Assembly: GCA_016868875.1 (NCBI GenBank)
Contig: VGFN01000034.1
Location: 1-11,293, forward strand
Length of the DNA: 11,293 nt
Source of the DNA: Bacteroidota bacterium
Lineage (GTDB): Bacteria > Bacteroidota > Bacteroidia > UBA7662
Direction of reading: 5' to 3'
The number at the start of each line of letters is the position of its first letter. The stretch's first letter is position 1. Below are positions 1 to 7,040 of the stretch, piece after piece. The notes under the pieces are model-generated. The model was given only the letters and a program-made list of their open reading frames with translations, ran no database searches and was not told where the DNA came from. The translations under genes were made by a program, and so were the position numbers.

Positions 1-926
1 CCAACAACGGGCAAAGCTGGACCACGATTGCGAGCAACTTGGCGGCATCGGTACGGCATTACAGCTGGGTGGTGCCTTCGACCACCAGCGGACAAATCAA
101 AATTCGAGTTAGCTCCGGGACCATCGTTAGTGAAAGCGTCCAACCCCTGAATATCAGTCCTTTGGTTACCGGTATTGCCTTTCCTACGGTATGTTCCACC
201 TCCCTGACCTTGTCTTGGTCTGCCGTCACCGGTGCGGGTCGTTATATTGTTCATCGCCTTGGCGCCAGGTATATGGACTCCATTGGCACCACGACCTCAA
301 CCACCTTTACCGTCAACGGTACCAACCTTGGTTCGGAAGATTGGTACGCAATCACCCCCATTGGCACCAACAATGCCTGGAGAGGCCGGCGATCCAATGC
401 AGTAGCCAAACCCCTGACAGGTCCTATCAACTGCACGGGAGGATCCTTGATTGGTGGAACCATGGTTTACGGCAATTCGGCTCAAAGCCCTATGACCAAT
501 ACCATCATCGTGCTCAAACAGAACAATACCGAAATCAGCAGGGATACCACCGATGCCCAAGGGATGTTCAGCCTAGGTAATCGTCCTGCCGGGTCTTATA
601 CCCTGGAATACCAGACCAACAAGGCTTGGGGCGGGGTTAATGCCACTGATGCTTTGGGCATTAACCGGCACTTCAGCAACGTGAGCCTCCTCGGTGGGCT
701 GTTCCTGTTGGCTGCGGATGTAAATGCTAGCAATTCCATCAATTCCACCGATGCATTGGTGACCGCACGCCGCTTTTCCAATGTCATCCCCACCATGCCC
801 GCAGGGGATTGGCGATATGAAACCGGTTCCCTCAACCTCGTGAGCGGTAGCACTTACAATAATCTTCTGTTACGAACCTTGACGTTCGGGGATGTGAACG
901 GCTCCTATATCCCTCCGGCGAATTAG
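1..926 (+). CDS. C-terminal part of a large secreted protein with Fn3-like and dockerin-like modules (5' truncated)
   Basis: The reading frame is open from base 3 and ends at TAG 924-926, so the start lies upstream of the window; the TTG at 39 is internal. The first residues (NNGQSWTTIASN, then SWVVPST) look like the end of an Ig-like repeat seen in Bacteroidota exoproteins. An Fn3-like module (about 160-410) follows, with the pattern SLTLSWSAV...YIVHR...WYAITPIG. Next is a carboxypeptidase-regulatory-like fold (about 440-615; TDAQGMFSLGNRPAGSYTLEY). The end (about 625-905) is dockerin-like: WGGVNATDALGINRHF, then ADVNASNSINSTDALVTARRF, then GDVNGSY, with the loop DxNxSxSINxxD resembling a Ca-binding dockerin loop. 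No type IX secretion C-terminal domain follows. I infer a cell-surface or extracellular multidomain protein; the catalytic or binding part, if any, is outside the window. Its stop overlaps the rsmI stop on the other strand. Confidence 0.85.
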   Translation, partial: NNGQSWTTIASNLAASVRHYSWVVPSTTSGQIKIRVSSGTIVSESVQPLNISPLVTGIAFPTVCSTSLTLSWSAVTGAGRYIVHRLGARYMDSIGTTTSTTFTVNGTNLGSEDWYAITPIGTNNAWRGRRSNAVAKPLTGPINCTGGSLIGGTMVYGNSAQSPMTNTIIVLKQNNTEISRDTTDAQGMFSLGNRPAGSYTLEYQTNKAWGGVNATDALGINRHFSNVSLLGGLFLLAADVNASNSINSTDALVTARRFSNVIPTMPAGDWRYETGSLNLVSGSTYNNLLLRTLTFGDVNGSYIPPAN

Positions 927-1645
927 TCGCCTGTTTTATCCTTCGAGGCCCCTTGGAGCACCAAGACGATTTCGCCTTTGGGGGGCTTGCTTTCGCAGTG
1001 CCTTGCGAGTTCTGCCAAAGGAAGGTGAATGGTTTCTTGGTGCAATTTGGTTAATTCTCTGGCAAGACAGGCTTGCCGATCTGAACCCAGGGTCTCGGCC
1101 AGGTCTTTCACCGTACGCAGAATTCGATGAGGAGATTCGTACAAAATGACGGTTCGGGCCTCGGTTTTTAAGGCATTGATTCGGGTAGCTCTTCCTTTCT
1201 TGAGGGGGAGGAAGCCTTCGAACACAAAGCGATCGCATGGAAAACCCGATAGGAGCAAGGCCGGCAGGATCGCACTGGGACCAGGGGCGACATCCACCTT
1301 GATTCCGTGTTGCAACAAATGACGTATTAACAAAAAACCCGGATCCGAAATCCCCGGTGTTCCGGCATCCGATACCAAGACCATCTTGGCGCCGGATTGC
1401 AACTGCCCAAGAATATTATCAAGAATAACATGCTCATTATAGGCGTGATAGGACTTCAATACGGCCTGAATACCCAAGTGCTTCAGGAGCATTCCGGTGG
1501 TGCGGGTATCTTCGCACAGGACCAAATCCGCCGTCCGCAACAGCTCCAGACTGCGGGCTGTGATGTCACCCAAGTTCCCCAGCGGGGTGGAAACCACGCT
1601 GAGCATGCCGCCTGCCTTGGGCTGATCCGATTCCTTGGAGTTCAC
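923..1645 (-). CDS. rsmI: 16S rRNA (cytidine(1402)-2'-O)-methyltransferase RsmI
   Basis: RsmI transfers a methyl group from S-adenosylmethionine to the 2'-OH of C1402 in the decoding centre of 16S rRNA. The tetrapyrrole-methylase-type family motifs are all visible: TPLGNLGDIT (residues 20-29), EDTR (45-48), SDAGTPGISDPG (92-103), PGPSA (121-125), YESPHR (169-174) and ARELTKLHQE (195-204). At 240 aa it is a short form, near the length I recall for Bacteroidota and without the C-terminal extension of the 286-aa E. coli protein. The GTG at 1645 overlaps the purS stop (GTGA). An in-frame ATG at 1604-1606 gives 227 aa beginning MLSVVSTPLGN, which matches the usual family start better, so the start is uncertain. 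It is the last gene of the pssA-purS-rsmI run, and its TAA overlaps the stop of the convergent dockerin protein. Confidence 0.96.
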   Translation of the reverse strand: MNSKESDQPKAGGMLSVVSTPLGNLGDITARSLELLRTADLVLCEDTRTTGMLLKHLGIQAVLKSYHAYNEHVILDNILGQLQSGAKMVLVSDAGTPGISDPGFLLIRHLLQHGIKVDVAPGPSAILPALLLSGFPCDRFVFEGFLPLKKGRATRINALKTEARTVILYESPHRILRTVKDLAETLGSDRQACLARELTKLHQETIHLPLAELARHCESKPPKGEIVLVLQGASKDKTGD

Positions 1646-1899
1646 GGTAATTCGCGAACCTCCAAAGAAAAGGATTCCATCACCGGGTTGGCCAACAGTT
1701 CTTGGCAGGCTTTACGAGCCATGGACTCGGCATCAGCTGCATTAGCAGCCTGCAACTGCATGCGAATATGTTTGCCAACGCGGACATCAACAACATCCGA
1801 TAGATCCAAACGAGCCAAGCCAGTCAAAACCGCCTTGCCTTGAGGGTCCAGCAAGGCATCGTGGGGCATCACGTCAATTTCAGCAAGGAATTGTTTCAT
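1642..1899 (-). CDS. purS: Phosphoribosylformylglycinamidine synthase subunit PurS
   Basis: PurS is the small bridging subunit of the three-part FGAM synthase (PurS-PurQ-PurL), which converts FGAR, glutamine and ATP to FGAM in the fourth step of purine synthesis; it helps couple the glutaminase and synthetase subunits. The protein is 85 aa, the normal PurS size, and shows the family landmarks LLDPQGKAV (about residues 16-24), DVVDVRVGKHI (about 34-44) and LLANPVMESFSLEV near the end. I start it at ATG 1897-1899, which overlaps the pssA stop (ATGA). The frame stays open upstream to 2181, but that part is a shadow of pssA and has no PurS similarity. Its presence implies a separate purL and purQ elsewhere rather than the large fused PurL of many Gram-negatives. 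Confidence 0.93.
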   Translation of the reverse strand: MKQFLAEIDVMPHDALLDPQGKAVLTGLARLDLSDVVDVRVGKHIRMQLQAANAADAESMARKACQELLANPVMESFSLEVRELP

Positions 1900-2675
1900 A
1901 ACAAACGTAGAATAAGAATCGAAAAAGGAATGTACAAAAGCATGATCGCAAAGAGCCCCCCAAAGCCCCAGAACCCTATCGCTACAGCCACCAAGCCGAG
2001 GAGAGCTTGGCGAAGATAGGGAAATCGCTTGCTGACCTCGGAGGGTTTCAGGGAGAGCATGGGCAAATTGGATACCAACAGGGCAGAAGTCCCCAAGGCC
2101 GCAAGGGCCAAATGCCAAGCCTCTAGTTTCAAAAGCCAGGTCACCGGCCAAGAAGCCAGGGAACCGAGAAAACCCATCCAAAGCATGGCATGAGCAGGCG
2201 TGGGCAAGCCGATGAAATGAGGGGTGGGCATGGTCAACAAGTTATACCGCGCCAACCGCCACGCTGAAGCCAAGGGTATGGCCGCAAAACAAAGCAACCA
2301 CCAGGCCTCGCTGTGGGCAGGAAAAGTTGGCATGGGCCATGAAGCATTCCCGTCCAATGGCCATGGCGCCATACCGTAGGAGGGCATGAGGCTGCGGGCA
2401 TTCACCATCAGCAGTGCCGCGGGCAGGAGTCCGAAGGACACCAAGTCCGCCAAGGAATCCAATTCTCGGCCCATGTCGGAGGGTGCGCGCAACAACCTGG
2501 CTGCAGCTCCATCCGCAAAATCAAGGCCAGCGGCCAGGGCAATACAGTACAGGGCCCAAGCCTCACCCCCGTTGAAGGCGCCGACCAAACCCAGACAACC
2601 GCAGAATAAATTCCCCAAAGTCAAGGCATTGGGCACAATCCCCCAAAACGTTTGAGCTTCTTTGTGGTTATTCAT
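1896..2675 (-). CDS. pssA: CDP-diacylglycerol--serine O-phosphatidyltransferase (phosphatidylserine synthase)
   Basis: This integral membrane enzyme makes phosphatidylserine from CDP-diacylglycerol and L-serine, the step before phosphatidylethanolamine. The CDP-alcohol phosphatidyltransferase signature DGx2ARx8Gx3Dx3D is complete: D55, G56, A59, R60, G69, D73, D77. The N-terminus (FWGIVPNALTLGNLFCGCLG, residues 11-30) is the usual first membrane segment of the type II (Bacillus-like) PssA, and several more hydrophobic segments follow, including three near the C-terminus. Length is 259 aa, ordinary for the family. A Pro/Trp-rich loop (about 97-122) sits between the catalytic segment and the next helices. 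Start ATG 2673-2675. It leads the minus-strand run with purS and rsmI and faces the thioesterase gene across 113 bp. PssA is favoured over phosphatidylglycerophosphate synthase by the N-terminal pattern and overall layout. Confidence 0.93.
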   Translation of the reverse strand: MNNHKEAQTFWGIVPNALTLGNLFCGCLGLVGAFNGGEAWALYCIALAAGLDFADGAAARLLRAPSDMGRELDSLADLVSFGLLPAALLMVNARSLMPSYGMAPWPLDGNASWPMPTFPAHSEAWWLLCFAAIPLASAWRLARYNLLTMPTPHFIGLPTPAHAMLWMGFLGSLASWPVTWLLKLEAWHLALAALGTSALLVSNLPMLSLKPSEVSKRFPYLRQALLGLVAVAIGFWGFGGLFAIMLLYIPFSILILRLL

Positions 2676-2679
2676 AGGC

Positions 2680-2706
2680 CGAAAATACGGCGATTACGAT
2701 TATTGC
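2680..2706 (-). promoter_or_regulatory. Possible promoter of pssA-purS-rsmI, perhaps leaderless
   Basis: On the minus strand, TTG (2706-2704) is followed after 18 nt by TATTTTCG (2687-2680). This is one mismatch from the Bacteroidota -7 box TAnnTTTG with acceptable spacing. The expected transcription start would fall at or within a few bases of the pssA ATG (2675), leaving almost no leader. With one mismatch and no other support this is a weak call. Confidence 0.25.
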
Positions 2707-2727
2707 AATCATCTCAGCAACCAACCC

Positions 2728-2756
2728 TTTGGAGGGCCCTATGGCGTGTACTTTTG
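2728..2756 (+). promoter_or_regulatory. Bacteroidota-type promoter for the men block
   Basis: TTTG at 2728-2731 and TACTTTTG at 2749-2756 match the -33 TTTG/TTG and -7 TAnnTTTG boxes of Bacteroidota housekeeping promoters, separated by 17 nt. Transcription would start near 2763, giving a leader of about 26 nt before the thioesterase ATG at 2789. A perfect 8-bp palindrome, AGGGCCCT (2733-2740), lies in the spacer and could be an operator, though this is not shown. Confidence 0.5.
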
Positions 2757-2788
2757 CATTTCCAAAAACAACAGCAAATCATTAAACC

Positions 2789-3202
2789 ATGACGCCAGAA
2801 GAAATCTTAGCCACTTTACAGAAATCCTTGCAAGGCAACATGGGCGAAACCCTTGGCATGGAAATCATTCATGCCGAAATGGGGCAAATCCAAGGCCGAA
2901 TGCCCGTGGATCACCGAACCAAGCAACCTTTTGGCTTATTGCATGGGGGCGCCTCGGTGGCATTAGCCGAAACCTTGGGCAGCATTGGGGCCAACATGCT
3001 GGCGTATCCAGATAAGCACGCGGTCGGTATGGAAATCAATGCCAACCACTTGCGCCCTGTCAGAGAAGGTTACGTCACTGGTGTGGCCAAGATCATCCAC
3101 CAAGGATCCAGCAGTCAGGTTTGGGAAATACGCATCGTGGATAAAAGCGGTAATCTGTGTTGTATTTCTCGTTTCACAGCCGCTATTCGTCACAATCCTT
3201 AA
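2789..3202 (+). CDS. menI: Hotdog-fold thioesterase, MenI-like (1,4-dihydroxy-2-naphthoyl-CoA hydrolase)
   Basis: The 137-aa protein belongs to the PaaI/YdiI hotdog thioesterase family. It closely resembles E. coli MenI (YdiI, 136 aa) as I recall it. The segment QPFGLLHGGASVALAET (residues 46-62) contains the expected catalytic set: Q46, H52 and Glu61, equivalent to Gln48, His54 and Glu63 in YdiI. GMEINANHLRP, GSSSQVWEI and LCCISRFT are further shared stretches. In menaquinone synthesis the enzyme hydrolyses DHNA-CoA to DHNA and CoA. Membership in the family is certain. The MenI role is inferred from similarity and from lying 10 nt upstream of menF and in one block with menD and menB; hydrolysis of other aryl-CoA esters remains possible. 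Start ATG 2789 has no strong Shine-Dalgarno sequence. Confidence 0.85.
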   Translation: MTPEEILATLQKSLQGNMGETLGMEIIHAEMGQIQGRMPVDHRTKQPFGLLHGGASVALAETLGSIGANMLAYPDKHAVGMEINANHLRPVREGYVTGVAKIIHQGSSSQVWEIRIVDKSGNLCCISRFTAAIRHNP

Positions 3203-3212
3203 GGCTGAATCG

Positions 3213-4385
3213 TTGACACAAGAAGCTCTTTTTGATCGCTCGATTCGCGCAAATTTTGGATGGGTTTCCTACCGATTACCCTCCAAAGACGGCGTATTGG
3301 TTCTTGAGCCGCAACACTTCATTGATCCTGAGGCGAATACCGAGCGTCCTTGGGAGGAGGGTTCCCGCAATGGATTTGTGGTAGCACCCTTCAGCCTTGT
3401 TCATGGTCCGGAACTTTGGCTTAATCCATTAATTCGATGGCAAGGTGCTGTTCCGAATGCAAAGGCCTTAACTGCCGCTGCTGAATGGATGGACCTTACC
3501 GTATCGGACGATGAGCCATCGGGCGAGCACCGTGAACACCATGATTCCCAACATTACCTTGAATTCTGCCAATCGGTTCGTCAAATCACCGAAATCCTCC
3601 AGAACAAACCGCAGGATTCGGAGGGCCATCATGAAATAGAGGCTCTTCAAAAGGTGGTCTGGTCCAGGACCAAATCCATTCAATTGCAATCCGAGGCCCA
3701 CCCATGCCTCCTTTTTGAGGCCTTGTGCCAGGCCTACCCGTCTATGCATATTGTGTTACTCCATCATCCGGTGTACGGAATATGGTTGGGCAGCAGTCCT
3801 GAAACCCTGGTAGAGAAGGAGACTCCGAAGATTCGCAGTATGGCCCTTGCCGGAACGAGAAGCCTTGCCCACACCGGCCCCTGGGAGGACAAAGAAATCA
3901 AGGAACAACGCCTAGTGGTCGATTACCTCCAAGAGCGTTTTGCTAGCAAATCAATCCCCTTGAATTTGCAAGAAACCTCTACCGTTCAAAAAGGTCCAGT
4001 AGAGCATTTGTTGAACAAAATTGAGGGTAATTCGAGTATTTCATGTTATGAAATGGCGCATTGCCTGCATCCTACCCCTGCTGTAGCCGGCTTTCCTGTT
4101 CCGGAATCTGTGAAATATATTCTTGAAAATGAACCCTATCCGCGATCACTCTACGCAGGGTATTGGGGTTACCTCAACGAGGAAGGCAACGGTTTACTTT
4201 CGGTCAATTTGCGTTGTTTGCATTGGCAGGATAAGCATGTTAGGCTGTACATGGGTGCAGGAATCTTGCCCGAATCGGATGCAGAAACCGAATGGTTGGA
4301 AACTTGTCGAAAATCAGAAACGCTCATGAATATTCTTCAATCCTTGGGCTGGATTTCTCCAGCTGCAGGGATACTCGGAGAATGA
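3213..4385 (+). CDS. menF: Isochorismate synthase MenF
   Basis: MenF isomerises chorismate to isochorismate, the entry step of menaquinone synthesis. The chorismate-binding fold is complete with a TTG start at 3213 (390 aa). Visible motifs: QKVVWSR with K147 as the likely general base (Lys here is typical of isochorismate-type enzymes), GSSPETL with general acid E197, MALAGTR (210-216), EQRLVVDYL (231-239), HLLNKIEG, CLHPTPAVAGFP, YAGYWGY, SVNLRC, and the Mg-binding MGAGI...EWLETCRKSETL end. The frame stays open upstream inside the thioesterase gene, but that part is not MenF-like. No ATG or GTG exists near the expected N-terminus, and TTG 3213, preceded by AAGG 8 nt before, is the best start. 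The gap after the thioesterase is 10 nt and menD follows in the same frame after 21 nt. Confidence 0.94.
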   Translation: MTQEALFDRSIRANFGWVSYRLPSKDGVLVLEPQHFIDPEANTERPWEEGSRNGFVVAPFSLVHGPELWLNPLIRWQGAVPNAKALTAAAEWMDLTVSDDEPSGEHREHHDSQHYLEFCQSVRQITEILQNKPQDSEGHHEIEALQKVVWSRTKSIQLQSEAHPCLLFEALCQAYPSMHIVLLHHPVYGIWLGSSPETLVEKETPKIRSMALAGTRSLAHTGPWEDKEIKEQRLVVDYLQERFASKSIPLNLQETSTVQKGPVEHLLNKIEGNSSISCYEMAHCLHPTPAVAGFPVPESVKYILENEPYPRSLYAGYWGYLNEEGNGLLSVNLRCLHWQDKHVRLYMGAGILPESDAETEWLETCRKSETLMNILQSLGWISPAAGILGE

Positions 4386-4406
4386 ACATCGTCCATTCCC
4401 ACAGAG

Positions 4407-6125
4407 GTGAAATCGACTGCAATTAAGCTTATGCCCCAATGGCTTTGGGATCAAGGGGTACGCCATGCCGTCCTTTGTCCCGGATCCCGATCGGCTCCAT
4501 TGACCTTGGCCATTGCGCGTAGCGAGTTAATAGAAATTTTCACAGGGGTGGATGAGCGAGCTGCAGGATTCGCAGCGTTGGGCCTGAGCCTGGGGGCGGG
4601 AAGGCCTGTGGTCGTAGTTTGCACATCGGGCACTGCTCTGCTCAACCTTGGGCCTGCTGTGGCCGAGGCGTATTATCTCCGTCTGCCGATGCTGATTTTG
4701 AGTGCAGATCGGCCTGCGGGATACGAAGGCCAACAGCGTGGACAGGTGATTCGCCAAGACGGGGCTTTGGATCATCATCTGCGCGCTTCATTCCGTTGGG
4801 CGCCGGATGATGCGGAATGGGATCTTCGACGTTCGGAAAATTTATTCGAGCAAGCTTTGACGACCGCGGTAAAGGAGTGCGGTCCCGTGCACATCAATAT
4901 TCCTCTTGATGAACCGCTCTATGACTTGGTCGAGCTTGAACATTCCAACCGCAAGTTTTCATCCACTGGCCCAAACAATGCCCCTGACCATTCCCCTCAT
5001 CATGGGTCGGTCCCGGAGGAATTTCAAGTCGCAATTCATCAAGCCTTGGCTCAGGGGAAGAGTATTTGGTTTCTTGCCGGTATGGACAGTACCCACGAGG
5101 CCTTGGAGCCCGTGCTTACGGAACTCGAAGGCTTGGGGCAGATTTGCCTTTGGCGGGAAGATTTGGCTAACCTTAAGGTTGGTTTACCCCTTAGGGATGA
5201 ATGGTTTAGGACTGCCCCCATCGATCCCCCTGCTTTATTGATTTCTTGGGGTGGCCCGTTGCTATCCAAGCATTTTCAGTTGTTTCTGCGCAACAATCCT
5301 CGGTTCAAGCATTGGCGAATAGATCCACGTGGGGATGAAATTGACACCTACAACCGACTTGACGGGGTTTGGCAATCCTCGCCAAAATTCGCCTTGGAAG
5401 CGATCTGTAACATTGTTCAAAATCAACGCCGAGAATTTCCGACTGCGTCCCTAGCAGCAACTTCGGACACGGATTCCGAAAACGCAGTCCTTGATTTTGA
5501 CAAGATGATGCGGGATCGTTATCACCAACTTCCTTTTTCGGATTCACTAGCGCTATCGGTCGCCTTACCATTTCTAAAACACAAGAGAGTCCATTTAGGG
5601 AATTCAAGCCTGGTCCGCAAATTCTTGGCCCTGCCTTGGGACAAGGGTTCCATCAAGAGCATCCACTGCAACCGTGGAACCAGCGGTATCGAAGGCAGCA
5701 TCTCCACCGGAATTGGCCATGCCTGGGCCCATCCGGAGGATTCCGTTTGGGTTTTGAATGGGGATTTGGCAACGGCCTATGACGCGGGGGCCTGGTTGCT
5801 GGAACCAAGGCCTTCGATCAAAATCCTGTTGCTCAACAACGGAGGGGGGGATATTTTCAGACAGCTCCCCGGGGCCTCGAAACAACCTGAATGCGAGCTC
5901 CTTTTTGCTACCCCTCGGAACATGATTTGGTCTGCCTGGTGCCAGGGATACGGCCTGCCCCATCGGGTGGCCACCGACCTGAATTCGCTTGAAGACGGCC
6001 TGAATTGGCTGAATGACCAGGCCGGCGTCGCTGTTTTGGAAATACAAACCAACCCAACCTGCAACAGGCAAGCCGAACACCTCCTCCGCGGCCCAGAGAA
6101 ACCTCCCCTGAAGACCTCTTCCTAG
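4407..6125 (+). CDS. menD: SEPHCHC synthase MenD (2-succinyl-5-enolpyruvyl-6-hydroxy-3-cyclohexene-1-carboxylate synthase)
   Basis: MenD is a thiamine-diphosphate enzyme that joins 2-oxoglutarate (after decarboxylation) to isochorismate. The 572-aa length is typical. Near the N-terminus are CPGSRSAPL (residues 24-32) and VDERAAGFAALGL with the cofactor-activating E50, followed by VVVCTSGTALLNLGPAVAEA. The cofactor and Mg site reads NGDLATAYDAGA (from N451) to LLNNGGGDIF (N477, N478), as in other MenD proteins. The start is a GTG at 4407: an in-frame stop (that of menF, 4383-4385) lies just upstream, and no ATG occurs before ATG codon 9, so GTG fits the usual N-terminus. An ATG at 4382 is out of frame and soon terminates. 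Translation may be coupled to menF. Confidence 0.95.
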   Translation: MKSTAIKLMPQWLWDQGVRHAVLCPGSRSAPLTLAIARSELIEIFTGVDERAAGFAALGLSLGAGRPVVVVCTSGTALLNLGPAVAEAYYLRLPMLILSADRPAGYEGQQRGQVIRQDGALDHHLRASFRWAPDDAEWDLRRSENLFEQALTTAVKECGPVHINIPLDEPLYDLVELEHSNRKFSSTGPNNAPDHSPHHGSVPEEFQVAIHQALAQGKSIWFLAGMDSTHEALEPVLTELEGLGQICLWREDLANLKVGLPLRDEWFRTAPIDPPALLISWGGPLLSKHFQLFLRNNPRFKHWRIDPRGDEIDTYNRLDGVWQSSPKFALEAICNIVQNQRREFPTASLAATSDTDSENAVLDFDKMMRDRYHQLPFSDSLALSVALPFLKHKRVHLGNSSLVRKFLALPWDKGSIKSIHCNRGTSGIEGSISTGIGHAWAHPEDSVWVLNGDLATAYDAGAWLLEPRPSIKILLLNNGGGDIFRQLPGASKQPECELLFATPRNMIWSAWCQGYGLPHRVATDLNSLEDGLNWLNDQAGVAVLEIQTNPTCNRQAEHLLRGPEKPPLKTSS

Positions 6126-6212
6126 AGGCTAAACTTTGAGGCGAGTCCAAGCGTTAAACTTGCGCTCCCTTTCCTGGGATTTAAGCCCCTTGTAATTTTT
6201 GATCCATCCTCC

Positions 6213-7040
6213 ATGAACCAACGCATCTACCCCTGGACTCCCCTGGCCTCCTTCGAAGAAATTAAGTTTGAACTCTGCGATCGGGTCGGAAAAATCTCCA
6301 TCAACCGGCCCGAGAAACACAACGCCTTTACCCCATTGACGGTACAAGAAATGTCCCAGGCCATGGAAATGTGTCGCCAAGACCCTCGCATTGGGGTTGT
6401 GATCCTCACCGGCGAGGGCGGCAAGGCCTTTTGCAGCGGAGGAGACCAAAGTGTCCGCGGCCACGGGGGCTATGTGGGCAAAGACCAAGTACCCCGACTC
6501 AATGTTTTGGACCTGCAAATGCAAATACGCCGTATCCCCAAGCCGGTCATCGCCATGGTAGCGGGGTGGGCCATCGGGGGTGGGCATGTTTTGCATGTTG
6601 TTTGCGATTTGACCATCGCCGCCGAAAATGCCCGTTTTGGTCAAACCGGGCCCAAGGTGGGTAGTTTCGATGGGGGATTTGGGGCCTCGTATTTGGCTAG
6701 GATTGTTGGGCAAAAGAAGGCCCGCGAAATCTGGTACCTCTGCGATCAGTACAACGCGGCCGAAGCCTTGGAAATGGGCCTTGTGAACAAGGTGGTTCCC
6801 CTCGAAGACTTGGAAGAAACCACCATGGCCTGGACCCGCAAGATTCTCACCAAAAGCCCTATTGCACTCCGAATGCTCAAAGCCTCCTTCAATGCAGAAT
6901 TGGATGGACAGGCCGGGATACAGGAACTGGCTGGTAACGCCACCCTCTTGTATTACCTAAGCGACGAAGCCAAAGAAGGCAAAAACGCCTTCATCGAAAA
7001 AAGAGACCCTAATTTTGACCAATTTCCTAAATTTCCCTAA
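6213..7040 (+). CDS. menB: 1,4-dihydroxy-2-naphthoyl-CoA synthase MenB
   Basis: MenB, a crotonase-fold enzyme, closes the second ring by converting o-succinylbenzoyl-CoA to DHNA-CoA. The 275-aa protein has near-consensus motifs: NRPEKHNAF (31-39), CSGGDQSVRGHGGY (74-87), AGWAIGGGHVLH, QTGPKVGSFDGGFG (144-157) and the typical C-terminus YLSDEAKEGKNAFIEKR followed by PNFDQFPKFP. S151 and D153 correspond to Ser161 and Asp163 of the E. coli enzyme. G146, in QTGP, is at the position of E. coli Gly156, the mark of bicarbonate-dependent type I MenB; type II enzymes carry Asp there. Start ATG 6213. It follows menD after 87 bp and shares the last base of its stop with the next start (TAATG). Confidence 0.97.
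   Translation: MNQRIYPWTPLASFEEIKFELCDRVGKISINRPEKHNAFTPLTVQEMSQAMEMCRQDPRIGVVILTGEGGKAFCSGGDQSVRGHGGYVGKDQVPRLNVLDLQMQIRRIPKPVIAMVAGWAIGGGHVLHVVCDLTIAAENARFGQTGPKVGSFDGGFGASYLARIVGQKKAREIWYLCDQYNAAEALEMGLVNKVVPLEDLEETTMAWTRKILTKSPIALRMLKASFNAELDGQAGIQELAGNATLLYYLSDEAKEGKNAFIEKRDPNFDQFPKFP

Noticed and set aside
1900..2181. 94-residue N-terminal extension of PurS
   Set aside because: It is a shadow of pssA in another frame; PurS proteins are about 80-90 aa and the family motifs all lie after ATG 1899.
2985..3212. Upstream extension of the MenF frame to an apparent start at 2985
   Set aside because: This stretch lies fully inside the thioesterase gene in another frame, and its translation has no MenF similarity; MenF similarity begins at about 3213.
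6160..6201. Possible promoter before menB (TTG at 6160-6162, TAATTTTTG at 6193-6201)
   Set aside because: The -7 box has an extra base and the spacing is about 30 nt, too long for the Bacteroidota pattern.
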